From CAWDVK01 sp963805715 (GTDB lineage: Bacteria > Actinomycetota > Actinomycetes > Streptosporangiales > Streptosporangiaceae), in NCBI GenBank assembly GCA_963805715.1, contig CAWDVK010000015.1:20142-84141 (forward strand): a DNA stretch of 64,000 bases. Direction: 5' to 3'. The notes beneath the pieces were generated by a model, which worked only from the letters and a program-made list of their open reading frames with translations, ran no database searches and was not told the origin of the DNA. The position numbers and the translations under genes are program-made. Each line of letters begins with the position of its first letter. Position 1 is the first letter of the stretch. Shown here piece by piece: positions 30,120 through 40,800 of the stretch.

Positions 30120-32209
30120 TCCCGGCGTCCAGGCTCCGCCTGGCTGCGCTCTACGTCGTAATCGCGGCGCTGCTGCTCGGGCTGGGCTACCGCGCATGGG
30201 GCCTGCAGGTGACGTCACACGCGCGGTATGTCGCGCTGGCCACCGAGGACCGGGTCAGGGACGTCGTCGAGCCGTCGGTGCGCGGCGAGATCGTGGACGA
30301 TACCGGCCAGGCCATGGTCGATAACACCTCCGGCCTGGTCATCTCCGTCAACATGGCCGACCTGTCGCAGCAGTCCGACGGCGGCAGCGCCGAGCTGGCC
30401 AGGCTGGCCGCGCTGCTGGGCGTCAGCGACAAGACGATGCAGGACGAGGTGCGGATCTGCACGGTGGGCATCAAGCCGCCCTGCTGGCCGGGATCGCCCT
30501 ATCAGCCGATCCCCGTCGCCGAGCACGTGTCCCCGCAGGTCGCGCTGCAGGTGCTGGAGAGCAGGGGCCAGTATCCCGGTGTCAGCGCGGACGTGCAGCC
30601 GATCACCCACTACGTGCAGCCCGCTGCCACGGACGCGGCCCAGATCCTCGGCTACCTCCAGCCGATCACCGCCTCGGAGGTCAAGAGCCTCGGCGTCGCC
30701 GTCACCGGCTTCTCCGGCGTGGACATGGTCGGCCAGTCCGGTCTCGAGGCACAGTACGACAAGCAGCTGCGCGGGCAGCCGGGCCAGGACGAGGTGGCGG
30801 TGAACGCGGCCGGCCAGGTGACGAGGACCATCAAGCAGGTCCGGCCGCAAGCCGGTGACGACCTGGTGACCAGCATCAACGCCCAGCTGCAGGCGGCAAC
30901 GGAGAACGCGCTCGCCAACGCCATCCACAAGACGCAGGCGGAGGGGAACCCCCAGGCCGATAGCGGGGCGGCGGTCGTGATGACCACGACGGGCCGCGTG
31001 GTGGCGATGGCCAGCTACCCGACCTACGACCCGAGCGTCTGGACCAACGGCATCTCCGCGAGCGAGTTCAGCGCGCTGTTCGGGCCGGCCGACGGTGAGC
31101 CGATACTCAACCGCGCCGCCCAGGGCGAGTACGCCCCCGGCTCGACCTGGAAGGTGACCACGACAACCGCCGCCGTGAATGCCGGCTACTCGCTGTACAG
31201 CGACTATGACTGCCCGGCGTCCGTGGACGTCGGCGGCCGCGTCTTCAACAATGACTTCGGCAACGGCGGCGTCATGTCCCTGCACCAGGCCCTGGTGCTG
31301 TCCTGCGACTCGATCTTCTACAACTTCGGCTACGACATCTGGCTGCGGGACGACCGGAAGGCCGACGACGTGACCAGCCCGAAGGCGCCGGTTCAGGAGA
31401 TGCAGAAGACCGAGCTGGAGTGGGGGTTCGGGCAGGGCACCGGAGTCGACCTGCCGGCCGAGAGTATCGGCACGGTGCCGACCAGGGAGTGGCTCTACTA
31501 CTTCTGGAAGGACAACGCGCAGGCCGGCCAGGACTGGTGCAAGTACGGCAGGGCCAACGGCAGCTACGTCCAGCAGATCGAGTATGAGGACTGCACCACC
31601 GGCAACGTCTGGGAGCCGGGCCAGGCCGTGGACGCCGCTATCGGCCAGGGCTACGTGTCGGTCACCCCGCTCCAGCTGGCCAGGGCCTACGTCGCGCTGG
31701 CCAACGGCGGAACGCTGTACGCGCCCCGGATCGGGGAGGAGCTGCTCAGCCCCGACGGCAAGGTGGCCCAGCGGATCAACCCGCCGGTGGTCGGTCACCT
31801 GCCCGCCTCCGCGAGCACCCTGGCCTACATCCGCAGCGCGCTGGCCGGCGTGGTGACATCCGGGACCGCGGCGGGGGCCTTCGGCGGTTTTCCGCTGGGC
31901 AAGGTGTGCGTAGCCGGGAAGACGGGAACGGCGCAGGTGGCAGGAAAGCTGGCCACCTCGGTCTTCGCTTCCTTCGCGCCGTGCGGCGATCCCAAGTACG
32001 TCGTGGTGATGATGATCCCCGACTCCGGCTACGGCGCCGACGTGTCGGCGCCGGCGATCCGGCAGATCTGGGACTCGCTGTATGGCCTGGAGGGGCACCC
32101 GGCGGCGCTGCCCGGCGGCCAGCTGCCCGCGCTGCCGACGATGAACGCGGCCGGCCAGATCGTCCCGGCGGCGACCGCCACCGCGACCGGAAAGAAGCGG
32201 CATTCATGA
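30116..32209 (+). CDS. mrdA: Penicillin-binding protein 2, class B transpeptidase
   Basis: This is a D,D-transpeptidase that crosslinks peptidoglycan during elongation, 697 residues. An N-terminal helix (LAALYVVIAALLLGLGYRAW) anchors it outside the membrane. The pedestal domain comes first. The catalytic domain has STWK with nucleophile Ser343, SCD at 396 (the SxN box with Asp, as usual in actinobacterial PBP2) and KTGT at 602. It overlaps mreD and rodA by ATGA at both ends, so it is tightly co-translated with its glycosyltransferase partner RodA. Confidence 0.95.
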   Translation: MIPASRLRLAALYVVIAALLLGLGYRAWGLQVTSHARYVALATEDRVRDVVEPSVRGEIVDDTGQAMVDNTSGLVISVNMADLSQQSDGGSAELARLAALLGVSDKTMQDEVRICTVGIKPPCWPGSPYQPIPVAEHVSPQVALQVLESRGQYPGVSADVQPITHYVQPAATDAAQILGYLQPITASEVKSLGVAVTGFSGVDMVGQSGLEAQYDKQLRGQPGQDEVAVNAAGQVTRTIKQVRPQAGDDLVTSINAQLQAATENALANAIHKTQAEGNPQADSGAAVVMTTTGRVVAMASYPTYDPSVWTNGISASEFSALFGPADGEPILNRAAQGEYAPGSTWKVTTTTAAVNAGYSLYSDYDCPASVDVGGRVFNNDFGNGGVMSLHQALVLSCDSIFYNFGYDIWLRDDRKADDVTSPKAPVQEMQKTELEWGFGQGTGVDLPAESIGTVPTREWLYYFWKDNAQAGQDWCKYGRANGSYVQQIEYEDCTTGNVWEPGQAVDAAIGQGYVSVTPLQLARAYVALANGGTLYAPRIGEELLSPDGKVAQRINPPVVGHLPASASTLAYIRSALAGVVTSGTAAGAFGGFPLGKVCVAGKTGTAQVAGKLATSVFASFAPCGDPKYVVVMMIPDSGYGADVSAPAIRQIWDSLYGLEGHPAALPGGQLPALPTMNAAGQIVPAATATATGKKRHS

Positions 32210-33468
32210 CATCATTGCGCGGCCCGCAGGACCTGCGCAGGCGGTCGGCAGGCGCTCAGCCGCCTGCCGCCTACCGAGGGCTGGCCCCGGTCCGCCCGTC
32301 CGGCCTCGGCAGCGCTCCCGGTGGCTCCCGCCGGGGCCGGGCCGGCCTGCTGCGGCGCGCGTTCGGCCGGCGCTCGCTGCTGCGCCGCCTGGACTGGATC
32401 CTGCTCCTCGCCACGCTGGCGCTGAGCCTGATCGGCACGCTGCTCATCTGGGCGGCCACCGAGCCGGCCCACACCTACCTGCTGAAGCAGCTGCTCAATA
32501 TCGCCATCGGCCTGGTCCTGATGGGCTTCGTGAGCATGCTGGACTACCGCCAGCTGCGGCTGTACGCCCCGATCGTGTACGGGGCATCCTGCCTGGGCCT
32601 GCTGGTCGTGCTGACGCCGCTCGGCTCGGTGGTGAACGGCGCGCGCTCCTGGATCTCGCTGCCGGCCGGGTTCCAGATCGAGCCATCTGAATATGCCAAG
32701 CTCTCGCTCATCGTGATCGCGGCCATGATCCTGGGCGAGCTGCGGCCGGGGGAAACCCGTCCCGGCGCCCGCGCCATCGCGCTGACCATCGCCGCCGCGG
32801 CGCTGCCGCTCATCCTGGTGGTCGCCGAGCCCGACCTCGGCGTCGTGATGCTGCTGCTGGCCCTGCTGGTGGGCCTGATCGCGCTGTCCGGCATCCGGCT
32901 GCGCTGGTTCATCGCCATGCTGGCGGCGGGCGTGGCCGGGATCACGGCCGTCATGCAGCTGCACCTGCTGAAGTCGTACCAGACCAGCCGCATCACCTCG
33001 TTCCTGCATCCGTCCGCGGATCCGCGCGGCACCGGATACAGCGCGGCCCAGTCGAAGATAGCGATCGGCTCGGGCGGGATGACCGGCCAGGGACTCTTCC
33101 ACGGGCAGCTGATCGCCGGCAACTTCATTCCCGAGCAGCACACCGACTTCATCTTCGCCGTCTCCGGCGAGGAACTCGGGTTCGCTGGCACGATCGTGAT
33201 CCTGGTGCTGCTGGCGATCGTGCTCGTGCGGGCGCTGCGCATCGCGGCCAAGGCCGATGACCAGTTCGGCATGCTGGTGGCGTCCGGGATCGCCATCTGG
33301 TTCGCCGCGCAGTCCTTCATCAACATCGGCATGACGATGGGCATCATGCCGGTCACCGGCCTGCCGCTGCCGTTCGTGTCCTACGGAGGGTCAGCGATGT
33401 TCGCTGACATGATCGCCATCGGGGCGCTGCAGGCCGTCTACCGGCACCGGACTGTCTTCAGCAGCTGA
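32206..33468 (+). CDS. rodA: RodA, SEDS-family peptidoglycan glycosyltransferase
   Basis: This is a 420-residue polytopic membrane protein with about ten helices. SEDS hallmarks include FQIEPSEYAKL, EPDLGVVMLLLAL, IPEQHTDFIFAVSGEELGF and LPLPFVSYGGSAM near the C-terminus. It polymerises lipid II together with the PBP2 encoded upstream. ATG 32206 overlaps the mrdA stop. The ~60 residues before the first helix are Arg/Gly/Pro-rich and cytoplasmic. Confidence 0.95.
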   Translation: MTSLRGPQDLRRRSAGAQPPAAYRGLAPVRPSGLGSAPGGSRRGRAGLLRRAFGRRSLLRRLDWILLLATLALSLIGTLLIWAATEPAHTYLLKQLLNIAIGLVLMGFVSMLDYRQLRLYAPIVYGASCLGLLVVLTPLGSVVNGARSWISLPAGFQIEPSEYAKLSLIVIAAMILGELRPGETRPGARAIALTIAAAALPLILVVAEPDLGVVMLLLALLVGLIALSGIRLRWFIAMLAAGVAGITAVMQLHLLKSYQTSRITSFLHPSADPRGTGYSAAQSKIAIGSGGMTGQGLFHGQLIAGNFIPEQHTDFIFAVSGEELGFAGTIVILVLLAIVLVRALRIAAKADDQFGMLVASGIAIWFAAQSFINIGMTMGIMPVTGLPLPFVSYGGSAMFADMIAIGALQAVYRHRTVFSS

Positions 33469-33556
33469 CTGAGCTGGCCGCCGCCAGGCCGGCGCTGAGC
33501 AGAACGCCCGGCGGACCGGCCTGCCCGTCCCCCGCGCCCAGCGACAAAACGTCGGC

Positions 33557-34504
33557 CTAGTCGGGCGGTGCCCGCAGGCCTGCCCGTTCGGCGCCGGCGC
33601 TGGCATCCGGCACGGCCTGCGGCTGAGCGGTCCGGCTCCCGTCCCACGGCCGCGCCCGGGCCAGCCAGACGGCGGCCAGCACGAACAGGACGGCGCACAG
33701 GGTCCAGCCGAGCGCGGTGGTCCCGACCCCGACGTACTTCAGCCCGGAGGCGAAGATGACGAAGGTGATGGCCGGCCTGATGTAGCGGTCCGGCGCGCGG
33801 GCGGACAGCAGCGAGCCGATCAGCACGGCGGGCACGCTGCCGATGACGATCGACGTGGTGACCGCGAACTCGACATGGCCGAAGGCCAGCGCGCCGAGCG
33901 CCGCCGCGAGCGTCAGCGGCACCGCCTGCGTCAGGTCAGTTCCGACCAGCTGGCCGGCCCGCAGCGCCGGGTAGAGGAACAGCAGCAGCACGATCATGAG
34001 CGAGCCCGAGCCGACCGAGGTCATCCCGACGATGAGGCCGCCGATCGCGCCGATGGCCACGGTGGCCAGCGGCCTGCAGGTGATCTCGCTGACATGGCCG
34101 CGCCGGGTGTTCCCGCCGCGCAGGTCCAGGGCGTAGCGCAGGACCATGGCCGCAGCGCCGGCCAGCAGCGCGGCGCCCAGCGCGATCTCCACCCGGTGCT
34201 GCGCCGCGCTGCTGCTGCCGAGCCGGTGCAGCAGGTAAGCGCCGGCGAAGGCCATCGGCACCGAGCCGGCTGTCAGCCAGCCGACCAGCCGCAGGTTCAC
34301 CGTGCCGTTGCGCAGGTGCACCGCGGCGCCGACCGGGCGCATGAGCACGGCGGCCACCAGGTCACTGGAGATGGCGGCCGACGGCCGGACGCCGAACACC
34401 AGGATGAGCATGGGCGTCATCAGCGCGCCGCCCCCGGCGCCGGTCAGGCCCACCAGCAGGCCGACCACGGCGCTGCCGAGGACGATGTAGGGGTCGATGC
34501 CCAT
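33557..34504 (-). CDS. TauE/SafE-family sulfite exporter-like permease
   Basis: This is a 315-residue membrane protein with eight hydrophobic segments in two related halves. The family motifs GLTGAGGGALMTPML and GMTSVGSGSLMIVLLL are present, one in each half. The family moves sulfite, sulfoacetate or other organosulfur anions; the substrate here is unknown. ATG 34504 is preceded by ggaggccgg; an ATG at 34519 is the alternative. It is oriented opposite to its neighbours and is not part of their operons. Confidence 0.85.
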   Translation of the reverse strand: MGIDPYIVLGSAVVGLLVGLTGAGGGALMTPMLILVFGVRPSAAISSDLVAAVLMRPVGAAVHLRNGTVNLRLVGWLTAGSVPMAFAGAYLLHRLGSSSAAQHRVEIALGAALLAGAAAMVLRYALDLRGGNTRRGHVSEITCRPLATVAIGAIGGLIVGMTSVGSGSLMIVLLLFLYPALRAGQLVGTDLTQAVPLTLAAALGALAFGHVEFAVTTSIVIGSVPAVLIGSLLSARAPDRYIRPAITFVIFASGLKYVGVGTTALGWTLCAVLFVLAAVWLARARPWDGSRTAQPQAVPDASAGAERAGLRAPPD

Positions 34505-34840
34505 CCGGCCTCCGGTCATCCCTGCGCCGCGGCCCGGCGGCTGCGCGACCGACCGCACTCGGACGCGATCAGCCAAGGTACCGTGAATGCTGGCCGGATT
34601 GATGGGGATGGCAGGCCAGGCCAGCCGGGCCTCGGCCGTCGGGCGAGCGCCGAGCCTGCTCCCGGCGCGGCGGCCGGCGACAGCGGCATCCCGGTGCCCG
34701 GCTGGTGCGTCTGCTCCCCTCTGGCGCGACCTGGTCGTGCAGCCAGCGGCTGGGGCGGCATGGTCCTGCTCGTCCCTGGTGGCCGAGAAGAAGCAGGCAG
34801 CCGGATCAGCCGCACCCGGCAGCGTCGGTACTCTGTAACG

Positions 34841-36799
34841 ATGCCTGTGCAGTCGGTGTACCCGCAGCTCGAGCCGCTGCTCCCGCTCGTGCGCAAGCCG
34901 GTCCAGTATGTCGGCGGCGAGCTGAACTCCGTGGTCAAGGACTGGGACGCCGCCGATGTGCGGTGGGCCCTGATGTACCCGGACGCCTACGAGGTCGGGC
35001 TGCCGAATCAGGGCGTCCAGATCCTGTACGAGGTCCTGAACGAGCGCGACGGCGTGCTCGCGGAGCGGACCTACAGCGTCTGGCCGGACCTGGAGAAACT
35101 GATGCGCGAGCATCGGGTGCCCCAGTTCACTGTCGATGCGCACCGCCCGGTCAGCGCCTTCGACGTGCTCGGGGTGAGCTTCGCCACCGAGCTCGGCTAC
35201 ACCAACCTGCTGACCGCGCTGGACCTGGCCGGCATCCCGCTGAGCGCCGCGGGCCGCGGCGAGGGCCACCCGGTGGTGCTGGCCGGCGGGCACGCCGCGT
35301 TCAACCCCGAGCCCATCGCCGAGTTCATCGACGGGGCGGTGCTCGGCGACGGCGAGGAAGCGGTGCTGGCCATCACCGAGCTGATCAGGCAGTGGAAGGG
35401 GGCCGGGCGGCCGGGCGGCCGGGACGGCCTGCTGCTGCGGCTCGCCTCGGCCGGCGGCGTGTACGTGCCGCGCTTCTACGACGTGGACTACCTGCCGGAC
35501 GGCGCGATCGGCCAGGTCACGCCGAACCGGCCAGGCGTCCCGCGGGCGGTGGCCAAGCACACGGTGATGGACCTGGATTCCTGGCAGTACCCGGCCAGGC
35601 CGCTGGTCCCGGTGGCCGAGTCGGTGCATGAGCGGTTCAGCGTGGAGATCTTCCGCGGCTGCACCCGCGGCTGCCGGTTCTGCCAGGCCGGCATGATTAC
35701 CCGGCCGGTTCGGGAGCGGTCGATCTCCGCGATCGGCGACATGGTCCAGACGGGCCTGCAGGCAAGCGGATTCTCCGAGGTCGGGCTGCTGTCGCTGTCC
35801 AGCGCCGACCACAGCGAGATCAACGACATAGCGGTCGGGCTGGCCGACCGCTACGAGGGCACCAACACCGGCCTGTCGCTGCCGTCGACCAGGGTCGACG
35901 CCTTCAACGTCACGCTCGCCGATGAGTTCAGCCGGAACGGGCGGCGGTCGGGCCTGACGTTCGCGCCGGAGGGCGGCACGGACCGGATCCGCAAGGTGAT
36001 CAACAAGATGGTCACCGAGGACGACCTGATCAGGACGGTCACGACCGCTTATGCGAGCGGCTGGCGGCAGGTCAAGCTCTACTTCATGTGCGGCCTGCCC
36101 ACCGAGACCGATGCGGACGTGCTGGCGATCGCGCAGGTCGCGCGGCGGGTGATCGAGGCCGGGCGCGCGGCCAGCGGCCGGCGGGACATCCGCTGCACGA
36201 TCTCGATCGGCGGCTTCGTGCCGAAGCCGCACACCCCGTTCCAGTGGGCCGCCCAGTGTGATCACGAGACTGTCGACGCGAGACTGCGGGCCCTGGGCAA
36301 CGCGATCAGGGCCGACCGCGGCTCTGGCAAGGCGGTCGGCTTCCGGTACCACGACGGCAGGCCGGGGATCGTGGAGGGGCTGCTGTCCCGCGGCGACCGC
36401 CGGGTGGCCAAGGTCATCCGGATGGCCTGGGAAGACGGCGCCAGGTTCGACGGCTGGAGCGAGGGTTTCTCGTTCGAGCGCTGGGAGCGGTGCGCGGCCC
36501 GGGCGCTGGCCGCCGACGGCGTCGACCTGGCCTGGTACACGACACGGGAACGGCCGTACGACGAGGTGCTGCCCTGGGACCACCTGGACGCGGGCCTGGA
36601 CCGCGACTGGCTGTGGCAGGACTGGCAGGCGGCCATCGCCCCGGCCGGCGCCGCCGAGGTCGAGGACTGCCGGTGGACGCCCTGCTTCGAGTGCGGTGTC
36701 TGCCCGGCCATGGGAACCGAGATCGAGACCGGGCCGAGCGGGCAGCGGCTGCTGCCGCTGACGGCTGCCGGGCGTCCCGCCGACGGGACCGGGTCCTAG
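34841..36799 (+). CDS. TIGR03960-family B12-binding-like radical SAM protein
   Basis: This is a 652-residue radical SAM enzyme. The 4Fe-4S motif is Cys274, Cys278, Cys281 (RGCTRGCRFCQ). The N-terminal part has a B12-binding-like fold (GVSFATELGYTN, VLAGGHAAFNP). The C-terminal region has a second cysteine cluster (CRWTPCFECGVCPAMG). The family TIGR03960 is found next to a TIGR03936 protein and RNase E/G in actinobacteria, as here; its substrate is not established. ATG 34841 starts where family-like sequence begins, and the longer upstream frame is rejected. Confidence 0.9.
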   Translation: MPVQSVYPQLEPLLPLVRKPVQYVGGELNSVVKDWDAADVRWALMYPDAYEVGLPNQGVQILYEVLNERDGVLAERTYSVWPDLEKLMREHRVPQFTVDAHRPVSAFDVLGVSFATELGYTNLLTALDLAGIPLSAAGRGEGHPVVLAGGHAAFNPEPIAEFIDGAVLGDGEEAVLAITELIRQWKGAGRPGGRDGLLLRLASAGGVYVPRFYDVDYLPDGAIGQVTPNRPGVPRAVAKHTVMDLDSWQYPARPLVPVAESVHERFSVEIFRGCTRGCRFCQAGMITRPVRERSISAIGDMVQTGLQASGFSEVGLLSLSSADHSEINDIAVGLADRYEGTNTGLSLPSTRVDAFNVTLADEFSRNGRRSGLTFAPEGGTDRIRKVINKMVTEDDLIRTVTTAYASGWRQVKLYFMCGLPTETDADVLAIAQVARRVIEAGRAASGRRDIRCTISIGGFVPKPHTPFQWAAQCDHETVDARLRALGNAIRADRGSGKAVGFRYHDGRPGIVEGLLSRGDRRVAKVIRMAWEDGARFDGWSEGFSFERWERCAARALAADGVDLAWYTTRERPYDEVLPWDHLDAGLDRDWLWQDWQAAIAPAGAAEVEDCRWTPCFECGVCPAMGTEIETGPSGQRLLPLTAAGRPADGTGS

Positions 36800-36801
36800 C
36801 C

Positions 36802-37812
36802 ATGGCCCGCCCGTCGCCGGATGGCCCGCCGCCCGCGCCGCCCGTCCAGCGCCTGACGATCAGGTACGCTAAGAGAGGCAGGATGCGTTTCGCGAGCCAT
36901 CGGGACATCGCGCGCGCGGTTGAGCGGGGAGTACGGATGGCCGGCTTGCCGGTCGCTTACTCGGCGGGATTCTCCCCGCATCCGAAGATCTCGTACATCG
37001 GCGGGGCTCCCACGGGGGCAGCCAGCGAGGCCGAGTACCTTGAGATCGCTCTGACCGGGAGCCGCGAGCCGGCTGATGTGCTGAGCAGGCTCGGCAAGGC
37101 ACTGCCAGACGGGATTGACGTGATCGAGGTCGTGGACACAGCCAGCGCGCCCGAGGCGCTGCGGCTTGAGGCCTCGGCGTGGGAAGTCGTGCTGCCCGGG
37201 GTGACGCCAGACGAGGCGGAACGGGCGGCTGCGGTGTTCATGGCTGCCGCGGAAGCGGAAGTGGAACGCCTGACGAGCAAGGGGATCCGGCGGTTTGACA
37301 GCCGGGCCGCCGTGGTCACGCTGGAGGTTGTCCGGCGAGCCGCGGAGGCGCAGGTAGCCGGATGTGCGATACTTCGAATGGTTGTTCGGCACTTGACACC
37401 TGCCGTCCGACCCGATGACATCTTGGCTGCGCTCCGCCAAATGTCGGCCCTCGCACCGTCGTCGCCCCCGCTGGCGACGCGCCTGGCGCAGGGGCCGATC
37501 GGACTGGTGCGTGCGGCCGCCGGGGCTGGCATGCCCGGCTGCGGTCCGGCTGAGCAGGCCGGACCCGCCGGGCTGCTCAGCAGCCCGGCGGCGGTACCCC
37601 AGCCGCACGGGCGGGGCACCGCACAAGGACAAGAAAAGGCAACGCGCCTGGATGCGGAGATCGCCCTGCCGGCGAACGCCGCACCGGTGAGCGCGTACGA
37701 ACAGCTCCCGCGCGGCGCGGAGCGGCCAGCTATGGTGGGCTGCGCCCGGGAGCCTGACGGGAGAGATTGCCCGGATGCTCGAGATCGAGCGACCCAACAG
37801 AGAGTCCGCTGA
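36802..37812 (+). CDS. TIGR03936-family (DUF2344) protein
   Basis: This is a 336-residue protein. The conserved N-terminal domain has the family's opening (QRLTIRYAKRGRMRFASHRD) and GFSPHPKISY. The last ~120 residues are low in conservation. It starts 2 bp after the radical SAM gene, which encodes the other half of what is often a fused or paired protein. Its 3' end overlaps the start of the RNase E/G gene by 38 bp in a different frame. The biochemical role is unknown; a link to RNA or tRNA modification is only inferred from neighbours. Confidence 0.87.
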   Translation: MARPSPDGPPPAPPVQRLTIRYAKRGRMRFASHRDIARAVERGVRMAGLPVAYSAGFSPHPKISYIGGAPTGAASEAEYLEIALTGSREPADVLSRLGKALPDGIDVIEVVDTASAPEALRLEASAWEVVLPGVTPDEAERAAAVFMAAAEAEVERLTSKGIRRFDSRAAVVTLEVVRRAAEAQVAGCAILRMVVRHLTPAVRPDDILAALRQMSALAPSSPPLATRLAQGPIGLVRAAAGAGMPGCGPAEQAGPAGLLSSPAAVPQPHGRGTAQGQEKATRLDAEIALPANAAPVSAYEQLPRGAERPAMVGCAREPDGRDCPDARDRATQQRVR

Positions 37813-40800
37813 GACATCAGCCGGGACTGGCCAGGACAGCACAGGCCAGGGCAGCCAGGGCCGCGGATTGCTCCGCAGGGCACGGCGAGCCGTGAGCAGG
37901 CCCGCGGGGCCGCCAGCGGCTGCTGCCGACGACAGCCAGGGCGGCTCAGCCGGAGCGGCACCTGCCGAGGCCGGCGGCCCGGCGGCAGTCAGCTTCACCG
38001 CGCCGTCGGTCAGCGGCGAGACGGCCGGCAGCGGCGGGACGGGATCGCCTGGCGCCCCGGCCAGCGCGCAGGCCGGGAACGCCGCAGCGGCCGGGGAGCA
38101 GGCCGCGCCCCGGCGCCGCCGCTCGAGCCGTCCGGCGGGCGGCCAGCCGCAGGCCGCAGAGGCATCAGCGCCGCCGCCTGAGGCAGCGCCGGCCAGCCCC
38201 GCGCCGGCCGGTCTCGCGCCGGGCAGTCCTGCGCCGGGCAGCCCGGCGTCGGCCGGCGCCGCCCAGCCGCCGCCGGTCAGCTTCCAGCCGCCGGTGGTCA
38301 TCTTCCAGCCGCCGGACATCAGCGCTGGCCGCGCTGCGGCTCGCCGGCCTGGCCCGGCTGACTCCGAGGGCGGGGACAGTGACGCCACGGCCGAGGCCGC
38401 CCGCGAGGGCGACGGCGAGCCGGGCGGCAGCGCCGGGCGCCGCCGCCGCCGTGGTGGCCGGGGTAAGGGCCGCGCTGCCGGCAACGGCGAGCCCGGGTCC
38501 GACGAGGCAGCCGGGGGTGCCGAGGGCCGGGCGGCCGGCCAGCCAGGCTCCGGTGAGCAGGGTGATGGCGCCGGGCGCGGTCCCGGCGGTGAGAGCGACG
38601 AGCAGGCCGACGGAGGCGATGCCGACGGGAGCACCGCACCCGCCCGCCGCCGCCGTCGGCGGCGGCGGACCGGCTCGGGCGACGCGGAGCCCGTCGTCGA
38701 GGCGGACGACCCGCCGAACACGGTCGTGCATGTCCGGGCGCCCCGCGCGGCGGCCGCCGCGGACGTCTCCGATGTCCGGTCGGTCAAGGGGTCAACCCGG
38801 CTGGAGGCCAAGCGGCAGCGGCGGCGCGAGGGCCGCGAGTCCGGCCGGCGCCGCCCGCCGATCATCACCGAGTCGGAGTTCCTGGCCCGGCGCGAGGCGG
38901 TCGAGCGGGTCATGATCGTGCGCCAGCGTGGCGACCGGACCCAGATCGCCGTGCTGGAAGACGGCATCCTGGTCGAGCACTACGTGGACAAGGCCAGCCA
39001 CCAGTCCTACGTCGGGAACGTGTACCTGGGCAAGGTGCAGAACGTGCTGCCCTCGATGGAGGCCGCGTTCGTCGACATCGGCAAGGGCCGCAACGCGGTG
39101 CTGTACGCGGGCGAGGTCAACTTCGATGCCAGCGGCCTGGAGGGTGAGTCCAAGCGCATCGAGTCGGCACTGAAGTCCGGCCAGTCGATCCTCGTGCAGG
39201 TCACTAAGGACCCGATCGGGCACAAGGGCGCGCGGCTGACCAGCCAGGTGAGCCTGCCCGGCCGCTACCTGGTCTACGTGCCCGGCGCCAGCATGACCGG
39301 TATCAGCCGCAAGCTGCCCGACACCGAGCGGGCCCGGCTGAAGCAGATCCTCAAGCAGGTCATGCCGGAGCACGCGGGCGTCATCGTCAGGACGGCTGCC
39401 GAGGGCGCGTCGGAGGAGGAGCTGGCCAGGGACGTCGCGAGGCTGTCCGCCCAGTGGGAGGCCATCGAGCGCAAGGCGAAGACGGCGGCGGCCCCCGAGC
39501 TCCTGTACAGCGAGCCGGACCTGACCATCCGGGTGGTCAGGGACATCTTCAACGAGGACTTCACCAAGCTGGTCGTGGCCAGCGACAGCGAGTGGGACCT
39601 GGTCGACGAGTACGTCCGCTACGTGGCACCGCACCTGGCCGACCGGCTGGAGCGGTGGCCCGGCGGCGGCGAGCCGGACGGCGACGAGAAGGACGTGTTC
39701 GCCGCCTACCGCGTCGACGAGCAGCTGGCCAAGGCGCTTGAGCGGAAGGTCTGGCTGCCCAGCGGAGGCTCCCTGGTCATCGATACCACCGAGGCCATGA
39801 CGGTGATCGATGTCAACACCGGCAAGTTCACCGGTCAGGGCGGGAACCTCGAGCAGACGGTGACCCGCAACAACCTGGAGGCTGCCGAGGAGATCGTGCG
39901 GCAGCTCCGGCTGCGCGACGTGGGCGGCATCATCGTGATCGACTTCATCGACATGGTGCTGGAGAGCAACCGCGAGCTCGTGCTGCGCCGGCTGCTGGAG
40001 TGCCTGGCCCGGGACCGGACCAAGCATCAGGTGGCCGAGGTGACGTCGCTCGGGCTGGTGCAGATGACCCGCAAGCGCGTCGGCTCCGGTCTGCTGGAGG
40101 CATTCTCGGTGCCTTGCGAGCATTGCAGCGGCCGCGGCGTGGTCGTGTCGCTGGAGCCGGTTGACCACGCTCCGGCCCGCGGTCGCGGTGACGACGACAG
40201 CCGCCGCGACGGCCGCGGCCAGCAGGACCGGTCCAGGTCCGGCCGCGGGCGGCAGGCGGCCAGGCCCGGAGGTCACGGACGCGGCGCCGCCGGCGACGAG
40301 CAGGGCGACGCCGCGGCCGCCAACGGCCAGGCCAGGACGGACCAGGCGGACCAGGCGGACCAGGCGGACCAGGCCGAGGCGGCTGGCGGCCGCCCCGGCG
40401 ACGGGCCAGCCCGACCTGGCGCTCAGGACGCGGAATCTGTTCCGGCCGCAGCGGCCGGCGACGAGCTGCAGGCGGGCAACGACGGGCCGGACGCAGGCCC
40501 GGGCCCGGCTGGCACCGCGCCGGGCGGCCGGCGCCGCCGCCGAGGCGGCCAGCGATCGGCCGCTGCCCCGGACAGCGCAACGGCCGGGTCGGCTGAGATC
40601 GCTGGCACGCAGATGGCCGGCCAGCCGGGCCTGCCTGGCCCTGGCGACCAGGTGAGCCAGAGCGCGCCGGCCGGGACGGCCCGGCTGGCCGGTGCCAGTG
40701 AGCCGACCGGCGATGCGCCTCCGGCCAGTTCGCCGGAGCCAGCCGAGCTGACCGGGTCAGCCGAAGCAGCCAGCCCGATCAGAGCGACTGAGCAGGACGG

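Noticed and set aside
33557..36583. A 1008-codon minus-strand frame around the TauE/SafE gene
   Set aside because: Only the last ~315 codons look like protein. The rest is the antisense of the radical SAM gene.
36796..38967. A 723-codon minus-strand frame
   Set aside because: It covers the opposite strand of the TIGR03936 gene and the rne extension, with low-complexity translation and no domain.
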